Below, piece after piece: positions 61,461 through 64,000 of a stretch of 64,000 nucleotides of DNA. This stretch comes from Spirillospora albida (lineage in GTDB: Bacteria; Actinomycetota; Actinomycetes; Streptosporangiales; Streptosporangiaceae): contig NZ_JOFJ01000001.1 in NCBI RefSeq assembly GCF_000718255.1, positions 451,390 to 515,389 of the forward strand. The letters run 5' to 3'. Every line of letters begins with the position of its first letter. Positions within the stretch are counted from its first letter, which is position 1. The notes below the pieces were generated by a model. It did not search any database. It saw only the letters and a list, made by a program, of their open reading frames with translations, and was not told where the DNA came from. The translations under genes and the position numbers were made by a program.

Positions 61461-63899
61461 TCAGCGTCGGGGTACGGCGACGACGCCCATCGCCGTCCGG
61501 ACCATCGCGATGTCTCCTTCCTGGTCGGTTCGGTGGACCTGGGTGTTCAGGCGGCGCAGCAGGGCGACCGTCGAGGGCGCGGGATGGCCGTAGTCGTTGT
61601 CCGCGCCCACGGAGATGAGGGAGACCGTCGCGCGCGCGGCGGCGAGAAAGCCCGGTGCCTGGTCGCGGGAGCCGTGGTGGGGGACCTTCAGGACGTCGAC
61701 GGGTGGCACGCCGCCTTCGAGCGCCCGCTGGGCGTCGCTCTCGACGTCCCCGGTGAGGAGGGCGCTGAACCCGGGTGCGCGCGCCACGAGCACGATGCTC
61801 GCGTTGTTGATCGTCGTACCGTCGTCGCCGGGCAGGAGCGCGGGCGCGGCGCTGCTCGGGGCCAGCACCGAGAGCGCGAGGTCGCCGATACGCCAGACCT
61901 GGCCGCCGAGCGCCGGATGCGTGCCCAGACCTCCCGTGTGCCGTTGCTCGCGACCGGACGTCCGCGCCGTGGTGAGGACCGCGTGGACGGTGCGGCCGCG
62001 GCGGACGCCCGCGGTCCCACCGATGTGGTCGGCGTGTGGATGCGTCAGGACGAGCAGGGGGACGTCCGTGACGCCGAGCCGCGACAGGCATCCGTCGACG
62101 GGCGCGGGATCGGGGCCGGCGTCGACGACGACCGCACGCCCGGGACCCGCGGCCAGCGCCAGCGCATCGCCCTGGCCCACATCGCAGGCCACCATCCGCC
62201 AGCCGGCGGGAGGCCACCCCGGCGCCAGGACGCGCAGGGCGACGACCGCGATGAGGACGCCGCACATGGCGGCGGCCGCGACGAGACGGAGCCGGGCACT
62301 GCGCAGGATGAGCACGGCGACCCCGCCTGCGAGCAGGAGGGACACCGCGCCGAGCCCGCCACCGGGCCACGGCAGCGTCGCGTACGGGAGGCCCGCCGCG
62401 ATGTCCGCGACTCGGATGATCCAGCCCACGGCGAGGCCGGCGGGCCAGACGACGATCCGCGCGGCCGGCACGGAGACGAGCGCGACCACGGCGCCGGCCG
62501 CGCCGAGCAGCGTGGCGGGCGCCACGGCCGGGGCGGCGAGAAGGTTGGCGAACACCGAGACCACCCCGATTTCCCCGGAGAGCATCACCAGCACGGGCGC
62601 CACGGCGACCTGCGCGGCCCCCGCCACGGCCAGCGCGTCCGCCACCGGGCCGGGCAGGCGGCGCGCGAGCCGCGCCCGCCACGCAGGCGCCAGCACCAGC
62701 AGTCCCGCCGTCGCGAGCACCGACAGCGTGAACCCGTACGACCTGGCCAGCGCCGGATCGATCAGGACGAGCAGGATGACGGCCGCGCCGAGTGCGGGGA
62801 GTCCCTGGCGCTGCCGGCCGGTGAACAGGGCGAGAAGGCCGATGAGCCCCATCACCGCCGCGCGGAGGACGCTCGGTTCCGGCCGCGCGATCACGACGAA
62901 GGCGCACACCGCCAGCACCGCGAACGGCGGCGCCCGGCGCCGTCCGAGGCCCGCGACCCGGCACAGCCACAGCACCGCGCCCACGACGATCGCCAGGTTC
63001 GCGCCCGATACGACCAGCAGGTGGGTGAGCCCTGCCTTCTTGAAGTCGTCGGCCACGGCGGGATTCATCCGGGAGGTGTCGCCGACGACCATGCCGGGCA
63101 GGACGCCCCGCTGGTCCGGCGGCAGGCCGGCCACCGCCGCGCGCAGTCGCGCCCGCACCCGTTCCGCGGCCCGCTGGATCGTGGACGGAGGCGACACCGC
63201 CGCGGGCGGGCCGCGCACGATGACCACGGCGGCGAGCAGCTCGGCGCGCTCGGGCACCGCGAACCGGCCGGTGAGCCGGACGCGCTGGCTCGGCACCAGC
63301 CGCGCCCACCTCGGATCCCCGGCGATGAGAAGCACGGGGACCCGGACCTTCGCTCCCGGCACCCCCTCCATCCGCGCACGGACCAGCAGCACGCGCCGCC
63401 CGGCCCCGTACCGCGGATCAGCGGTCACCACCGCCTCGGCGGTCGCGGTCGCGCGTTCCCGGGCCAGCTCCCGGACCGGCCCGGTACCGACCGCGGTCCC
63501 CCGCAGACCGACGCCCACCGAGGACGCCGCAGCACACACGAGCAGGACCCCACCGAGCCGCCGCCCACTCCACCCCCCTTCACCGCCGACTCCGGCCCCA
63601 CCGAGCCGCCGACCGAGGCGGTGCACACCCCTCGCCCACCGTGAGACCGTTCGACCGACGTCTGCATCACTGATGGCGGCGGGCATCCGTCCGCGCACCC
63701 GAGCCCCCAGCAGGCCCGCCGCCGCCCGGCGTGCTGTGCCGGAGCGCGCAGCGGCCCGCCGCCAAGTCATCGCACCGGTCGTGCTACGCCCCGACCAGGC
63801 CGTGCGCAGCAGAACACAGGCACCTCCCGCCGCCATGGCGGCCAAGGTGTAGACCGCGGCCGCCGGTAGTCCGATGCTCACGGCCGCGGAGATCCACAC
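61461..63899 (-). CDS. comEC: ComEC/Rec2 family DNA-uptake channel protein
   Basis: The product has about 812 residues with the chosen GTG 63899; the true start is uncertain because no ribosome site is evident and the frame stays open to 63977. The N-terminal helices (VWISAAVSIGLPAAAVYTLA) are followed by the DUF4131/OB-like part. The competence domain comes next with many helices (HLLVVSGANLAIVVGAVLWL, EPSVLRAAVMGLIGLLALFT, SYGFTLSVLATAGLLVLAPA). The metallo-beta-lactamase domain carries LVLTHPHADHIGG and VLKVPHHGSRDQAPGFLAAA. ComEC forms the pore that takes single-stranded DNA into the cell. The usual comEA neighbour is not seen; a probable IS element begins 69 bases away. Confidence 0.88.
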   Translation of the reverse strand: MWISAAVSIGLPAAAVYTLAAMAAGGACVLLRTAWSGRSTTGAMTWRRAAARSGTARRAAAGLLGARVRGRMPAAISDADVGRTVSRWARGVHRLGRRLGGAGVGGEGGWSGRRLGGVLLVCAAASSVGVGLRGTAVGTGPVRELARERATATAEAVVTADPRYGAGRRVLLVRARMEGVPGAKVRVPVLLIAGDPRWARLVPSQRVRLTGRFAVPERAELLAAVVIVRGPPAAVSPPSTIQRAAERVRARLRAAVAGLPPDQRGVLPGMVVGDTSRMNPAVADDFKKAGLTHLLVVSGANLAIVVGAVLWLCRVAGLGRRRAPPFAVLAVCAFVVIARPEPSVLRAAVMGLIGLLALFTGRQRQGLPALGAAVILLVLIDPALARSYGFTLSVLATAGLLVLAPAWRARLARRLPGPVADALAVAGAAQVAVAPVLVMLSGEIGVVSVFANLLAAPAVAPATLLGAAGAVVALVSVPAARIVVWPAGLAVGWIIRVADIAAGLPYATLPWPGGGLGAVSLLLAGGVAVLILRSARLRLVAAAAMCGVLIAVVALRVLAPGWPPAGWRMVACDVGQGDALALAAGPGRAVVVDAGPDPAPVDGCLSRLGVTDVPLLVLTHPHADHIGGTAGVRRGRTVHAVLTTARTSGREQRHTGGLGTHPALGGQVWRIGDLALSVLAPSSAAPALLPGDDGTTINNASIVLVARAPGFSALLTGDVESDAQRALEGGVPPVDVLKVPHHGSRDQAPGFLAAARATVSLISVGADNDYGHPAPSTVALLRRLNTQVHRTDQEGDIAMVRTAMGVVAVPRR

Positions 63900-63967
63900 G
63901 GCTAGATCGTTGATGGGGGTTTGCTGAACCGGCCGCGGGCATGGCGAAGGGCGCCCATGATCAGTGT

Positions 63968-64000
63968 GTGAAGACAAACCTGGACGCCCTTCTGACCGCA
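63968..64000 (+). CDS. Start of a probable IS982-type transposase, cut by the window edge
   Basis: From GTG 63968 the frame encodes MKTNLDALLTA, and the window then ends. The N-terminus M-x-T-N-L-D-x-L-L-T-A is the usual opening of actinobacterial IS982-family DDE transposases. The bases 63900-63967 between comEC and this start hold no gene and probably include the left terminal inverted repeat of the element, which I cannot delimit with only one end present. Confidence 0.5.
   Translation, partial: MKTNLDALLTA

Noticed and set aside
61143..63644. Plus-strand frame of 833 codons opposite comEC and holA
   Set aside because: Extremely Arg/Asp/His-rich translation with no domain; typical antisense shadow in GC-rich DNA.

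Overview
The window is a 64 kb piece of a very GC-rich actinobacterial chromosome. GTG and TTG starts are frequent, genes often overlap by 4 bases (ATGA, GTGA, TTGA), and the housekeeping neighbourhoods are actinobacterial: hrcA-dnaJ-rsmE, phoH-ybeY-CNNM/CBS with era nearby, lepA next to rpsT-holA-comEC, and dnaG beside a primary-type sigma factor. My guess is Streptosporangiales, most likely an Actinomadura-like member of the Thermomonosporaceae; this is inference, since no rRNA is present.

Left part (1-12.4 kb): the tail of a P-domain protein, a 76-base tandem repeat field, tRNA-Asn, a YtxH-like protein and a glycoside hydrolase of the GH63 mannosyl/glucosylglycerate type. Next is a minus-strand operon (10.4 to 3.0 kb) with three TerD proteins, a TerC-like DUF475 membrane protein and a biosynthetic module: HpcH/HpaI lyase, PRTase-TRSP, StiP/PRTase-PELOTA and HAD phosphatase. 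This is the 'Ter stress response with predicted nucleoside-like metabolite' architecture. A coiled-coil gene is divergent from it.

Middle part (12.4-38 kb): sigma factor and dnaG, a decayed patch (remnant of a luciferase-like oxidoreductase, GtrA, internally deleted MFS transporter), a ferredoxin-reductase-like flavoprotein, dgt, YdcF, ppdK, a GH15 enzyme, a fused SecDF, two secreted proteins of unknown function, glyS, a zinc uptake operon znuA-znuC-znuB-zur with a Zur-box-like palindrome in front, uppS-recO, and a protealysin-like M4 peptidase overlapping its emfourin-type inhibitor gene.

Right part (38-64 kb): leuA with a leader peptide carrying four consecutive Leu codons and mutually exclusive RNA hairpins; era; HIT-phoH-ybeY-CNNM/CBS, where phoH is interrupted in frame by a 358-residue class 3 intein with a LAGLIDADG endonuclease; an ECF sigma factor with a membrane partner; hrcA-dnaJ-rsmE under a CIRCE element; DUF3097; two DUF4870 proteins; hemW; a YezG-like protein; an atypical Uma2 protein; lepA; rpsT; kptA; holA; comEC; and, at the right edge, what looks like the first 11 codons of an IS982-type transposase.

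The most notable items are the class 3 PhoH intein, the leuA attenuator, the Ter biosynthetic operon, the M4 peptidase/emfourin pair and the repeat field.
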